DNA of 64,000 nt, taken from positions 1,343,001 through 1,407,000 of the forward strand of contig BSDZ01000022.1 in NCBI GenBank assembly GCA_030268105.1. Direction: 5' to 3'. Source of the stretch: Volvox africanus. Taxonomy: Eukaryota; Chlorophyta; Chlorophyceae; Chlamydomonadales; Volvocaceae. Below the pieces are notes generated by a model that saw only the letters and a program-made list of their open reading frames with translations, made no database searches and was not told where the DNA came from. The position numbers and the translations under genes were made by a program. Every line of letters begins with the position of its first letter. Positions within the stretch are counted from its first letter, which is position 1. Below are positions 24,301 to 37,000 of the stretch, piece by piece.

Positions 24301-25314
24301 GTATATGATAAATATACTGCCAAGAGTGAGACATGGTTAGGCCCTCTGCTGCTGGACGAGCGAGCGAGGAATGAGTGAGTGGGTGAGTGAGGTGAAATGC
24401 CCCAACGAACGGCGAGCGAGCGAGTTACGATAACTACTCCATATTCTCTCGTCCGCAGGTGGCTTCAGACGCACTACACCTGCCCCATCTGCCGAATTTC
24501 CTTGCTACCCGACCGGCATGAGCCGGAACCGGCCACCGAGGACGACGACCGGACCGCCAGGTCGCGCACCGAACAGCTATCGCTGCCACAGCCCCAGGCC
24601 ACAGACCAACTACGAGAACAAGAACAACAATGGCCACCGCTAGCAGCGTCGTCGCAACAGCCCCCGAGCGGGCAGCAGCCCTGGGCGCCGTCGCCGCCAC
24701 TCGCCAACGGGCAGCAGGAGGTGACGGCGGCAGCCTATGGCGCCACTATCGCCTCCGCCAGTGGCAGCGGCGGCGTTGATAGAGCCCTGGGGACCCCAAT
24801 CATGGTGCCAATGGCAGCGCCGCCGCCATCATCGACACAGGCAGAGGCGGCCGCGGGTGCGTCTCGGCCGGGGCTTCTCACTCGGGTGAGGGATGGCGCG
24901 TGGCGCTTCTCGTCTCCGCGGCAGGACGTCTCATTAGAGCCTGTGGAGATGCTGCAGCCCTCAATTGATCTGCCTGGCAGCCCGCAGCCGTACGAGGGCT
25001 GCACGGTCATGAAGGAGCCTGTCCCCGCAGCGCTCCACTGCTGTGACGACGACGACGGTGGTGGTGGCGGGAGCGGCAGCGCCGCAACTGCCACTGCAGC
25101 CAGCTCAGCCCCCCTCCTTTCCGTCTTGTCTGTCCGATCTCCCAACCCCACGTCTCTCAATCGCTTTGCGGCGGGCTCTCAGTCATCGGTATCGGCCGCG
25201 GTCCCAGCTGCGATGCCGGAAGGGGCCACCGACGCGGCGCAACCAACACAATCGCCGCAGCTCGTGAGCGACGAGCCACTACCGCTGCCCCGTTCCTCCA
25301 GAAGGCAGCTGTGA
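18049..25314 (+). CDS. Secreted/type I membrane protein with EGF-like domain, one TM helix and RING-H2 (probable E3 ubiquitin ligase)
   Basis: Eleven exons join in phase: 18049-18227, 18515-18620, 19332-19492, 19704-19866, 20246-20782, 20880-21048, 21455-21744, 22219-22341, 22762-22986, 23399-23817 and 24459-25314 (1,075 residues). The start ATG follows an in-frame TAG by one codon and begins a signal peptide (MNGCRLSLFAVFVIPAHG). The ectodomain is rich in N-glycosylation sites (NST, NGT, NVT, NCT). Its EGF-like module (residues about 396-445: C-x3-C-x4-C, then CKC and GYGGPMC) is split by an intron. A hydrophobic helix lies at about 598-618. The cytosolic part carries a C3H2C3 RING-H2 with C762, C765, C780, H782, H785, C788, C799 and C802, split after residue 790. 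RING-H2 domains normally recruit E2 enzymes. The tail is long, Ser/Pro/Gln/Ala-rich and disordered. The acceptor of exon 10 could instead be at 23,389/23,390 (3 extra residues). The ligand and substrate are unknown. Confidence 0.85.
19886..19950. repeat. Tandem TTGACAATTGC-type repeat in intron 4
   Basis: About five to six imperfect 11-base units of GCTTGACAATT (variants CAGTT, CAATC) follow the donor at 19,866. Confidence 0.8.
21283..21346. repeat. (AT)n/(TATATG)n dinucleotide repeat in intron 6
   Basis: Alternating TA tracts interrupted by ATGTATAT, followed by a (GT)n run. Self-complementary, so it could form hairpins. Located upstream of the 21455-21744 exon. Confidence 0.85.
22456..22592 (+). 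other. AT-rich open frame preceded by an acceptor-like site inside intron 8
   Basis: After TGCTTCCGCAG at about 22,445-22,455 an uninterrupted frame of about 45 codons (VLGFSLHYHKTYPIP..., ending LLPPNRRSSS) runs to a TAG. It is in phase with the preceding exon (phase 0), so inclusion would end the protein before the TM helix. Base composition is clearly more AT-rich than that of the real exons. It could be an alternative terminal exon giving a soluble ectodomain, a retained fragment of other DNA, or chance. I see no good donor after it. Confidence 0.3.
24230..24290. repeat. Duplicated TA-rich block in intron 10
   Basis: A block of the form GTATATTATATATATATGTAATA is repeated once nearly exactly, about 28 bases later, within the intron that splits the RING domain. 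Confidence 0.75.
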
Positions 25315-26456
25315 GCCCACAGTCCTTTGGGATGCTATGTAGCCATCTCGAACAACATCCCTTACGCAGCTTATGCTCATGTGGAACTTTCGTTTTGTAC
25401 GTTGTCCCCATGAGAGGACCCACTCATCGGCAGCTGAACGCGGTATCGCACCCACCAACCTTCCCACCCACGGTTACGCCCGGCCCCCTAGTTCTCGGTT
25501 TCCCTTTACACGTTCGACTTATCCTGAACCTGACTGAATGTGCTAATATGTATATAAATGTATGTATGTTTGAATACGGAGTGAACAGTGGGTAGCAATG
25601 TCTTTGGTGCTGCGGCAGTAGGTATGCGAGGATAGAGTGCAGGAAAAACCGGTGGGTCGAGTGATGGAAAGCAGATGTGGCAAATGTGGTATGCCCCTCG
25701 ACAATTCAGCGATAGGCGATACGGCGGTAGGCAGGCCGCCGGCTAGCGATCAGCAAATGAATGGCAAGAGGCGCGCAGGCGCGGGTGAGAAGGCTGACGG
25801 GTGTTTATCGAGCATGCAGTGGCGTGTGTCTGTCTGTATGTCCCGAAACAGATGTTTGTTAACGGATGGTTGTCGGTTGGATTGCGGTTGCCATTAGGAT
25901 GTTTAGACGGTGCCTCTGAGTGAAGTGCCTCTTCAGATATCCTTGGTGGTGGCGGTAGTGGTGGTGGAGTGAAGGGTTCATACCTAACCCACTGGTGCCA
26001 CTAGCTACTCATGGCAAGCAGGCTGGACTGCGCACGCAGGACGTGTGGATTCAAGGCCTGGGTTGTGTTCTGCGAAGGGGTTGCAGTGGCTCTGGATGGT
26101 GAAGTGAATGGTGAATGGAACTGGGGATGCAAGCCAGGTGCGCCCACTCGTATAGCACACGTCAGCATAAAACACAAAATTAGATAGCTGAAAGGCAAGT
26201 CTGCTTTCGTCGGGCGCAATTAGGCCCCACGTCCACAATTAACATAAGGCCGTGATCACCTAGGCAATCCGTTAAGTTGCCACCTTTGGGAAGTCAATTC
26301 ATGTTCGTAATGGGGCATCTAAACTCGCGCGCGTCCTCGCTTGTGACTTTGGAGGAGGGACCGGGCACCAGCTGTCCTACAGGGCGTGGGCCTTCGTGCC
26401 AATGCCCTGCGGAATGAGTGCCAGACATATGAACACGTACATTGCCGCTCATGCTG

Positions 26457-26461
26457 TGTAA
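26457..26461 (+). terminator. Candidate TGTAA poly(A) signal for the RING gene
   Basis: TGTAA is the usual poly(A) signal of volvocine nuclear genes. This is the first one downstream of the stop at 25,314. The distance is long, so the assignment is weak. Confidence 0.25.
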
Positions 26462-27341
26462 GGTGGTGGTGGAAGGTGGGAACGTGTCTTCTGCTCGCCA
26501 CGACATGCCACTCCAAGCCGCGTCACAACGTGCCCCGTGCCTGCTCCTCCCAGCCAACCGTGCCTATGACATGTCGCATCGCTGCTTACCCGTGTCTTGT
26601 CCTTGCTCGTGGCTGCGTGACGTCAAATCGTCCTGTAATGACTGCCACGGTGACTTTGCATATCACCATAGTTATATATATGCCTGTTGCATGTCGTTCA
26701 CGTTTTACGTCACCGTGTGCGTCACCGTCAGACTCCTGGCGCGAGCCCTTCCTGGACCTTCCTCCTGGGGCGTCATGAGAGTGATGTCCTGTTGTGGTTG
26801 AACCTTATGGGGTGCCTCATCCTTACAATACAGTTAGCAGTAGTACGCGCAGCCAGCAAGGGGCATGCATGTTTTCATATTGCAGTGCCGGCATCAAGAC
26901 AGGAAAACCCCACATGTTCCGGTGGTGCGTGTTCCTGGCGAGATGCAACGGTGCAACTCGTCTTAGCTATTGTGGTGATGTGATTTACGGTAACTGTGTA
27001 TCTGAATGAGTGAGGGTTGATACCCTGTGCTGTTTGTGATTCACGACTGGGATACCAGACCCGCGTGTGCGGGGTATATATTACTGCTGTTGGGGGTACA
27101 CGGAACCTTTTCCACGTGTGTGTTCCGATCTGCGTGGCTTTCACGCCTAAATTTCCGTGCCTCCCGGTGTGTGCCCTAAGCTTGTGAGATTCTTTGAGCG
27201 ACCATTTTTTATGTGCGCAATTCTTCTACCTACGTTTACGCGTGGGGACATTATTTTAAGCCTATGTAAGAGTCCGCGAAGACAACCGCGGACGTGAAGG
27301 CAGTTCCTTGGCAGTGCCAATACATTGTAATTTGCTTGCAG

Positions 27342-27389
27342 GAGGCCGCGTCTGATTGGCTGACACGACATGGCATAGATGTGCTGTAA
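27342..27389 (+). other. Possible orphan terminal exon (15 codons plus stop)
   Basis: After TTGCTTGCAG a frame reads EAASDWLTRHGIDVL and stops at TAA, which overlaps a TGTAA (27,385-27,389). It has acceptor and coding-like composition, but I found no convincing upstream exons between 25,315 and 27,340, so it may be a relic or chance. Confidence 0.15.
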
Positions 27390-28080
27390 ACAGCTTCGGT
27401 GGCGGCTCTCGAAGCGGGTGGTCCTGTCAAGTGGGCTCTGGTACCGTGCGCAGCAAAGCTTAGCGACACATCCTCCTGTGACGCGCTTTTTCAGTGCCCG
27501 CGAGACGTTTCCATTGAACTCTCACTTGCAGCCTTTCCCGGTGCATCTCTCGCGTTACCACACCTATCATCACACCGTTCAAACCCTCGAGCCCTTCAAG
27601 GCCACGGATAATGTAAATAAGACAACAAACACGCACACACTAATTTAGCCATATAAGATATGTTCATCTGTTCACGTGTTCTATGGCGATTGCCCTGGGT
27701 GTCCGCGTTGCCACTGCCCTGACATCTTTGGGGCCGCGGCATGTTTGGCAAAACAAGAACGGCAATAATTTCATACCTGAAGTTGCCGTATCTATGGTTT
27801 ACTTAAAACCACTTCTGTTATTTGGGGGGCAAAGATGCGCAGAAATGCAGTGGACAATGCAGTAAAAATTGCCGTAGGCCCATCGAAGGAGCTTTCAGTC
27901 CAAACCTTGCCTGACATGTAATGTTATGCATATAGAAAAGGCGTGATTATATATTATAGCCTACCACATTTATTCAAGGTTCCCTGAGGCTGACCAAAGC
28001 TTCACATGCTTGTAAGGAGCTAGAGCTTGCGTAGGACCCTTATGCGTGACTATTAACAGAGCAAGATATTTCCAGCCGCA

Positions 28081-31000
28081 ATGGCGCTGGACAACCGGCA
28101 CCGCTTTCTCGTCGGAAAGGTGAATTTCCCTGTCGTCAGTCTGTGGAGAATATCAAATGAAGCAGCTTTTGTTCTATTTGCAGCTTGCCGAGGCGCTCGG
28201 ACTTCCTGAGAATGTGATTGAAAAGACAATAACGTGAGTTTGCGGCGAAATGTCTGTTTATTAACGAAGAACGGCTGCGAAGGTCTCCCGTTTGATGCCC
28301 TTGTAGTCAGGACAAGCAGGCGGTGAACAGCTTTTTTACGGCAACAGGACCGTCGTCGCTCATCTTTGTCTATCAGGTACGGGTCACATGGACAGTATCC
28401 CTAGTCTCGCAGCTCGCCCACACTTTTGCGTTTGCACACCTCCAGGCGAAGGAGGACAGGCTTAAAGATGGCTCAATTGGCCCCGTGGATAATAAGCCCA
28501 CGTTGCACAGACTGGGTCAGGTACGCCGCGGCTTTGGGACCAAGTGGTGGGCTGGCAGACTGCGGGCAGTTATATTAACAGTCGCGACACACCCAGTTAA
28601 TGGGGTCGCCCGCGATCTGCCATGTATGGGAAGTTGTGGAGATGTGTGTTAACTGGGCCCAAACGGGCTTTTCTCCTTCTGCATAGTTTAGTTTTCACCG
28701 CTCCCGCCCTCCCGGGCGTCCAAATATCAATACCCTGTTCCATGTTACCGCCGCTTCTTATTCCCTATCTACGCTCCCTTTGTCCCACAACGCAGCATGA
28801 GCGCATCCATAACAAATGCATCTACTTCACGCGCCTCAACCCCAAGGGCGTTGCGGAGAAGACGCTTGAGGCGGATCTGGGCAGCGGCGAGCTATCGGGC
28901 AACGCCCTGGAGAACTTCAAGGCAATTGTTTCTGACCTGTACGTTCCCATCATGCAAGAGCAGCAGCAGTGGGGAAAGCTCTCCTCAGAGCACCTTGCAG
29001 AGTTTCTCGCCTCGGCTGCAAAATTCGGCAGCATGCTGACGGAAGCAGTGGCCACCGTCACCGGCGGCGTGGAGCTCCGGATGCCAGACCCCAAATACGC
29101 GGACCTTGACCTCAAGCCGGCGGTGCTCGCGAACGCCGCCGGTGACGAGGACACTTTGCAGGAGATGGAGGAGTGCCTCACGGAGTGGTGCCGTGAGGCC
29201 GAGGGGCTGCTGAACCAGACCAATAAGATCAAGGACGGCGAGGAGCCGGGCCCCGATACGGAGCTCGAATACTGGCGCACTCGCATGTCAAACTTTAACT
29301 CGATCACAGAGCACCTCAAGACCAGGGAGTGCAAGCTGGTGCTGGGGATTTGTTCGCACGCTAAGACGAAAGCGTACTTGCGTTGGAAGGCGCTCGATAT
29401 CCAAATTACGGATGCAGCGAACGAAGCCAAGGATAATGTCAAATACCTGGCGACGTTGGAAAAGAGTCTTGAGCCGATGTACACCGCACGCGTGGCTGAG
29501 ATCACTGAGTCGCTGCCGGCGCTTATGACCAACATCCGAATGATGTATACCATCGCACGCTTCTATAGCACGTCTGAGCACATGACGCGGCTGTTCACGA
29601 AAATTACGAATCAGCTGGTGCGGCGGTGCAAGGAGCAGATTATGGAGAATGGTAAAATCTGGGATCAGGAGAAAGCGGTGCTCATCGGCAACATGAAGGT
29701 AGGGAACGTGAGCGTGTGGGTGTGCGCATCTGTGGGTTGGTGGAAAAGAGCGCGAGGGAGACAGTGAACGCCGGGAATAGTAGCTGTACTTACCGATGCT
29801 TGCCATTGTTGCTTAGTTCTTTACCGAAGCAGTGCTTGCAGCTTACCGAGGTGGAAGCCTAGGTCGAATGGAGATCGCCATGCTGCAAAGGATGGGGCAG
29901 GGCATCTGCTGTAACATAAGGGTGTGTTCAGGGTGTTCGGAGTATCAGACCACAGGCGTAGCAGAGCATCAGGGGGTAGTTCGGAGATGAACTCCCTCAG
30001 GCGTTCTGGCGACTGGCAGAAATGCAGAGGGGGCCCCACTGAGACACCCTTGGTGCAATGGAGTTTGGTGGGGAAGGGTTTCATGAAAGGGACAAACAAT
30101 GCCATACATCAAAACGCAAAACTACCAGCGAGGGTGCGGGTTCCGGATGTTTGCGATGGAAGGCAATCAGGGGAGCGGGTGAAAGGTGACTCGAAACCTT
30201 CGCGCTGCTTAGGTTCCGCTTATGGCTGCCGTTTGGGAGAGCATAAGGGGGCCCAAACCCCGTCTTGGCTCCCTTGTTTCTGAGAATTTGTCTCATCGCA
30301 CGGCATCATCGCTGTCGCACGGCGCCCGCACGGACATGGAGGTTGCGAAAGGGCGAAAAAGGAAGGCAGGAGGACATGCAAAACCCTTTTGTTATGAGCA
30401 ACACACAGCATTTATAATGGCTGTGGAAGTGATGCATAGCCCGGTGGGTTGGCTTTTAGAACAGATGCATGGGCCACGGACCAAATGCATGACAAGGCGA
30501 GGAATCATGGATCACCCCTCCAGCCTGCCATGCGCTTTGGGCCCCCGTTGATTTCTTCAATCGTCGCCCAAGATTTCCTCCGTTGCGTTCCTACCCCACG
30601 CCCCCTGTCGGGTAGGTGGCTGTGGAGCTTGCTAATGTGTACCGGCACCAGTACAAGCTGGCTAAGGAGATGCTAGCTTCACAGCCTAAGTCAAAGCAAT
30701 TTGACTTTGATGAACAGGTGAGGCATGGAGCAGCTGGCCGGCATGCAGGCAAAGGGATCGGGTTGGCGCTTGGCTGGTGGCTAGCAGGGTGGTGTGTGTG
30801 CAGGAGAACACCAGGGCCAGTCATTGCATAACACCCGCACCCAGCAACCCAAATGATTTACGCCTGGTTTGGGAGGCCTTATCGTGCTGGATTTAGATTG
30901 AAAGATGAAAGATGGTGTAAAATGACGCATTTATAGATCTAACTACTTGCGGTGTCTGACGGACTGGTCCTTTTGGGTTCATCTAGACGTTTGTGTGGCC

Positions 31001-34000
31001 AAAGTCAACCCCGTTCCTCCTCACCCGCAGGCCATCTTTCTCAAGTTCGACCTGTTCTCCAAGCGCCTTTATAAGCTCATCGATATGTTCACCACCATTC
31101 ACCAATTCTCCTCCCTGGAACAACACACGCACATCGAGGGGCTGGACACGATGCTCAAGTCGCTCAACAACATCATCGATGATGTCAAGCGCAAGCCTTA
31201 CGATCTGCTCGATTACTCTAAGAACGCATTTGACCGCGACTTTCTGGAATTTAACGTCAACATCAACGACCTGGAGCTTCAGCTGCAGGTGTGGCAGCCG
31301 ACCACTGGGACAAGACTGATTGGTGTTTTTAAAGTCTTAAACCCCGCTTAAGAAACCCTACTTGGAAGTCTTAAACCCTAAACCGCGTAGCTGCAATTTT
31401 CATCCTTTGGATTGGGTTGCGTTGGATTGGGTTGTTTGTATTAGAGCTTCGAATGCGATGCGCTCCAACTATCCAGAGTGCAAGTTGCTTTTCCCCCTTT
31501 CCCGTGTCGAGGTGTATGCCCCCTTTTATGCAGCTCCTCACGCCATGTCGTTGAACTCCACGTCGCTTGCCTTGCTATTACCATTTTGCAGATTTGCGCA
31601 GCTTGCCCGCCTTGCACCTGCACCTCACGCTTATCCTTTGTTGTTTCTGGGGGGGAATATGATCTTCTATGTATTTATTAGTTCATTTGACTCCCGCACT
31701 TGCCCCTCCTATCCACACACAGGGCTTTGTGAATGCATCGTTCGAAAACATCACGAGCACGGAGCATGCTCTCAGCCTGTTAGCACAATTTCAGGCCATC
31801 ATGCAACGGGAGACGCTCAAGCAGGACCTGGAGAACAAGTACATGGTCATCTTCCAGAACTACGCTAAGGACCTGGACGCCGTGCAGAAGCTGTACGAGA
31901 AGAACAAGTACGAGCCGCCGGTGCCCCGTAATGCGCCCCCGGTGGCAGGCAACATCATGTGGGCGCGACAGTTGCTGCGTCGCATCGAGGCGCCAATGCA
32001 GCGCTTCGCGCAGAACAAAAACCTCCTTGCGGCCAAGGAATCCAAGAAGATCATTAAGACCTATAACAAGGTGTGATTGAGCGTGTGTCCTTGTGTCCTG
32101 CCCTTGCCGTCCTCCGCGCATTTCCCTAATCCCGAGGTATTATACCGTCGTCTAAGTAATACATGCAAGGGTTTCAATTTCATGTGTGTTTCTTGCAGTC
32201 CCACCTGAAATCGCGGCCGCCGATAGTTTCTGTATCTCCTCCCTAAATCTTTATCATGCCGCCTCCCTCCAATTCCCTTCCTTTCCGGATCGCAGGTGGC
32301 CAAGGCGCTGATCGAGTTCGAGACGCTGTGGCACCAGGCATGGATCAAGTCCATCGAGCAATGCAAAGCGGGCCTTGCAGCGCCGCTGCTGGTTCAGCAC
32401 CCCGACAGCGGCAAGATCCTGGTCAACTTTGACAAAGAGATCATGCAGCTGGTGCGCGAGGCCAAGTACATGCAGCGCTTTAACATCGCAGTGCCGGAGA
32501 GTGCACAAATGGTCTTGCTGCAGGAGGAGAAGTTCAAATTCTATCATAACCAGCTAACGCATCTGGTAGGGCGTGTGGGGGCATGTTGGGCAGGAGGTGG
32601 GGTACTTGATGGTGCTTGTGGAGCAAGTTTGCAGAGGTGGTAATTTTGTAGAGATGGTGTGGGCACGTGCACGTAGCACGCCATGGATATGCTAGTGAAA
32701 GGTCATGTCGGGTAGGTCAGTGCTTTGGCCAAAGCGCCGGGGTCTGTCAGAACATTCCAACTTGCATTTCCCAACTATATGTTGACACGTTATGCTTCCC
32801 AACTTTGTTCCGAGCGCGCCAGGTTCGTGAGTATGAACACATCCTCTCACGCGTCGCTGCCACCATCAAGCCGCTGCTGCGACCGCACCTGAACGACATG
32901 GAGCGCAAGATTGCTCCCGGCTTTGCGGTGCTCACCTGGACAAGCCTCAACATTGACGGCTACCTGCACCGCTTCAAGCAGGGTCTGGGTCGTTTAGAAG
33001 AGCTGGTGCGTAAGGTGCTGGACCTGGTCGAGAACCGTGTTGAGTCCAACCTGCGGGCCATCAGCAACACCATGCTGGTGGAGCTCCCGAGCGACCGCTC
33101 CTTTACCTACGATGAGTTCGTCACCACGCAGCAGCGCTTCCAGAAGAAGCAGGCGGAGCAACTGGGCATTCGAAACGAGGAGGTACGTGAAAAGGGGAGT
33201 AGGGCGAAGGTTTATGCGATCAATATCCGAACTGAGCGGATGTCAGAACCCAAATGTTTCAGCAACGAGGCGAGCATATGTGTGCGTGGCAACCTGCCAA
33301 ACTCTGGGGTGGAGGAAAGGGACAGCGTTGTCCGCTTCCCGTCATTTCTCTGCCCTCATCCGCGAATGTATGACTAGGTAGGATATTCAGTTCCCACTTC
33401 CAGTTATCAACATGGGTTAACGGACGCCATGGCCGTGTGCACTAGCAGCTGTGGCTGAACCCTCTTGTCTACAGCCCGCATTCTGTGTCCGCGTCATGCC
33501 CCACATCTGTTTTACCATACTCACGCATACCTGAAAACACCGACCGCCACCGCAGGTCCGGCGTGCGATCGACGACCTGCTGACGCTGGTGCGAAACTAT
33601 CCGCGTGAGAACGCGGACGAGGCTCTGGACGAGAAGGAGGTGCAGCTGTTCGTGCGACACTTCTCAAAGAATATGTACAACGCCATAACGGCGTGCACGC
33701 TTAATAGCCTTCAGGTGCGCGCGTGCGTGTGCCTGATGTGTGTATTGCCGGATGGGGTTATTCAGCATAATGGGAGAAGCTAGGGTTGGGGATTGTGTCC
33801 GGACGTTACAAAGAAGCATCGGACTATGAGGTTGACGTGCGAGCCCCTGCCGTACAGTTGTAGCATTCCATTCATTATTACCTCCCTTTCTTACACATGC
33901 CGGGTTATTGCTGTAGTCGGTTCGGTACGAAAGACAGTCGCTCATGCACGTATCCTTTTTGCGCATGTACGCAGGCCATGAAGCGGCGTCTGGGCTCGAA

Positions 34001-37000
34001 GACGTCCATGGGGATCTACTTCATGGAGCGCCCCTTCTTCGATGTGGACGTTGAGCTCAAGGTAGTTTCTTCATACACTTGCAGCATGCTTGGACTTGTC
34101 TGTGTATGCACTTGTGCGCAGTAAAGGGGAATGCAGTTGCCGTCGAACTAATCGTAAGGAAGCAAGCCGATCCTAAATGCATAGTGTCAATGCCCATTGA
34201 CACCCCCACTTATCCCTCCTAGGACAGCTCTTTGGCATTTCCAGCTCTCTTCATCTCAAGTGATGCCAGCCATGCCGATTTGCCTGCGCCGGCCAGGTGC
34301 CTGCCGCACCCTGTATCCATGTGATGATCCGGAGTCCTCCATCACATAAGGACCATGTATCTCCAACTTGTAACCTCACCGCCTCCTTCTGCTCCTAATT
34401 CGTTCGGGTACACGCAGGTGCCGTGCGTGTGCATGAACCCCAACCTGGAGGAAATCCAGGCGGCCATCAACCAGTGCGCCAAGAAGGTGCTCACTACCAG
34501 CAAGCAGCTGCCGGCCTGGGGCATGGACCATGTCACAACCTACCACGAGCTGATTGCGCAGGACAAGGAGGTGGTCAAGGCGGTCCTGCGGCTCACAGGT
34601 GTGTTGGGTCATTAAGTGGTGTGGGAAGGAACCTTGGAAGCATTAAACTTGGACCATCTTCAGCTTGGTATTTGGATTATCAAGATTTATATATATTTCA
34701 GGATTAGGAACTTGGATGGATGGACTGATGCATGGATGGATCGCTGCGTGGCTGGGTGGGAAGGGAGCAGAAGGGCTTCGGGCGCAGATTCACATGGATG
34801 CGGCAGGCAGCATTATCGAGGAGGCGCCAGTGAATGATGGCTGGTTGAACTGCGAATAATGACAGAAGTTCTTCGAGAGCCACCAGAGCAATTACATCCT
34901 AGGCCAGCCCCAGCCCCAACCTGGTCTTTGCCGCTTAGGCCTCAATAAGCAGGATTCTTACCTTCACATGCCCGGCTCTCACCGCTCTCTCTCCCTGCTA
35001 CACGCAGGCTCTGTGGAAGGCATCAAGGCTCAAGTCACAGAATTCCTCAAAACCTTCGATCGGTATGGGTTCCTGTGGAAGGAGGACCTGCAGGCCGCCT
35101 ACGACCAGTTCATGCGCACTAACCCCACCCTTGAGGCCTTTGAGGCGGAGCTCAAGAAGTACATGGCCATTGAGACGGAGGTGGCCAACATCCCCAGCGT
35201 CAACAACATTGGCGCGCTGTCGCTGGAGACGATGCCACTGAAGAACAGCCTTAAGGCCGAGGCGGTGTCTTGGAAGACGCAGTTCGCTCAGAACCTGCAC
35301 AAGCAGTGCTCTGATGACCTGAAGGCCTTCGACAACTACATCCGGTGAGGATTGGCCCGGGATAAGGAGTCTGGGACGGTAAAATAAAGACTTTAAGGCT
35401 GTTGTAAAGAGCTTTGACGTGCAAGGCACAAGATAATGTGTGTGAAAGAAATATAGGGCTTAACCTATGTGGGTGTACGTGTGGATGCGAAAAAGCCTAA
35501 CCTGGAGACCGGTTGGTGGACGCCGGTAATCAGGCGAGATTGCAACCTGCTCTTCATCGTTCTAGTTATATTCACATGTGTCGGTACCCCTCTCCTGGAT
35601 TTCGTTATGTGCAGCGATACCAACTCCAAGTTCCACCGCAAAATCGAGGACCTGGAGGACGTCCGCAATGTGATGGCTGTGCTGAAGGAGGTGCGCGAGA
35701 AGGAGTCCGAGATCGACAACCTCATCGGCCCCATCGAGGAGATGTACGGCCTGCTCATGCGCTACGAGGTGCGCGTGCCGAAGGAGGAAACCACTATGGT
35801 CAGCGACCTGCGCTACGGCTGGAAGAAGCTCAAAAAGGTGAGAGAAGGCAGGTGTGCGGGTATGCGCCGGCTCGGGGACGTTAATTGTCCGTTTAACCCA
35901 CATGCTCTGAGGTATGCTCACTGGCGTCAATCCGTCAACCGCAAATCTCATATCCTTTCCAAATGCGTCCTCTCACCACCACTTTCACTCCGGTGTAACA
36001 CCACTCCTGCTCCAAGCCCATGGCGTTGGATTTAGATTCCGCAATTTGTTATACAACCGTAATCACGGCGCTACAACTGTAACGATTTCATGCCGAAATC
36101 TCCGCAGGTGGCAACAGAGGTGTCAGACAACCTGACACGTCTGCAGGTGGGCTTCAAGCGCGAGTTGATCAAGGAGGTCAAGACCTTCGTGGTGGATGCG
36201 CAGATGTTCCGCAAGGACTGGGAAGCCAATGGGCCCATGGTTCCGGGGCTGGACCCCATGGAGGCCGTGGATCGGCTGCGCAAATTCCAGCAGATGTTCG
36301 AGGTCCGCAAGCGCAAGTGGGAGAACTACAGCAGCGGCGAGGAGCTATTTGGTCTACCCGTCACGCAGTACCCTGAACTGGAGCAGACAGAGAAGGAAAT
36401 CCAGATGCTTGATCGGCTCTACAGCCTCTACGTGACCGTCATCACCACTATCAAGGGTTACGGTGATTACTTTTGGGTGGACGTCGTGGAAAAGATTGAT
36501 GAGATGGGCGAGCAGGTGCTGCAGTACCAGAACCAGTCCAAGAGGCTGCCCAAGGCGCTGCGTGACTGGCCCGCCTACCACGCCTGCCGTAAGACGATCG
36601 ATGATTTCTTGGACATGTTGCCACTGTTCCAGGCACTCACGCACAAGTCCATGCGTGAGCGCCACTGGCATGACGTGATGCGTATCACGGGACACGATCT
36701 CAACCTGGCTGAGGACGTGTTCAAGCTGCAGGTATGATAACGGTATGGTGTCGTATGGATGGCGGGCAAAGGGGTCAGCCATGCACCTGCTGCCTCTGCA
36801 GGCCCACTGACACAATATTGACTTTGGGACCCGATGTCCTCCGGTTGGGAGTTTCGCAGTTGTATTTCACTTGTTTATCCTCCCTCGCTTTCTCCCTGAT
36901 CTAATACTCTCGTGTGTGCTCGCTTCTTCTCCTCGGCCCTATTTTTTGAACACGCGTTTCTGTTTTGGTTGCACATGGTGCATTGCATTCAGTCTGAACT

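Larger units (their letters stand above)
25315..28080. other. Spacer between the RING gene and the dynein gene, including RING 3' UTR
   Basis: No chained coding exons recognised. The first TGTAA after the RING stop that I find is at 26,457-26,461, which would imply a 3' UTR of about 1.1 kb. A possible orphan last exon lies at 27,342-27,389. The region from about 27,900 contains the dynein promoter and 5' UTR; no distinctive element is visible. Confidence 0.55.

Noticed and set aside
24140..24340. Small ORF in the TA-rich intron of the RING gene
   Set aside because: Composed of Tyr/Ile/Thr from the TATATG repeats and located between two exons whose phases fit each other exactly.
28622..29767. 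Long open frame beginning with an ATG upstream of dynein exon 5
   Set aside because: The first part is intron sequence. The true exon starts after CAACGCAG at 28,796 and ends at 29,698, as phase and family similarity show.
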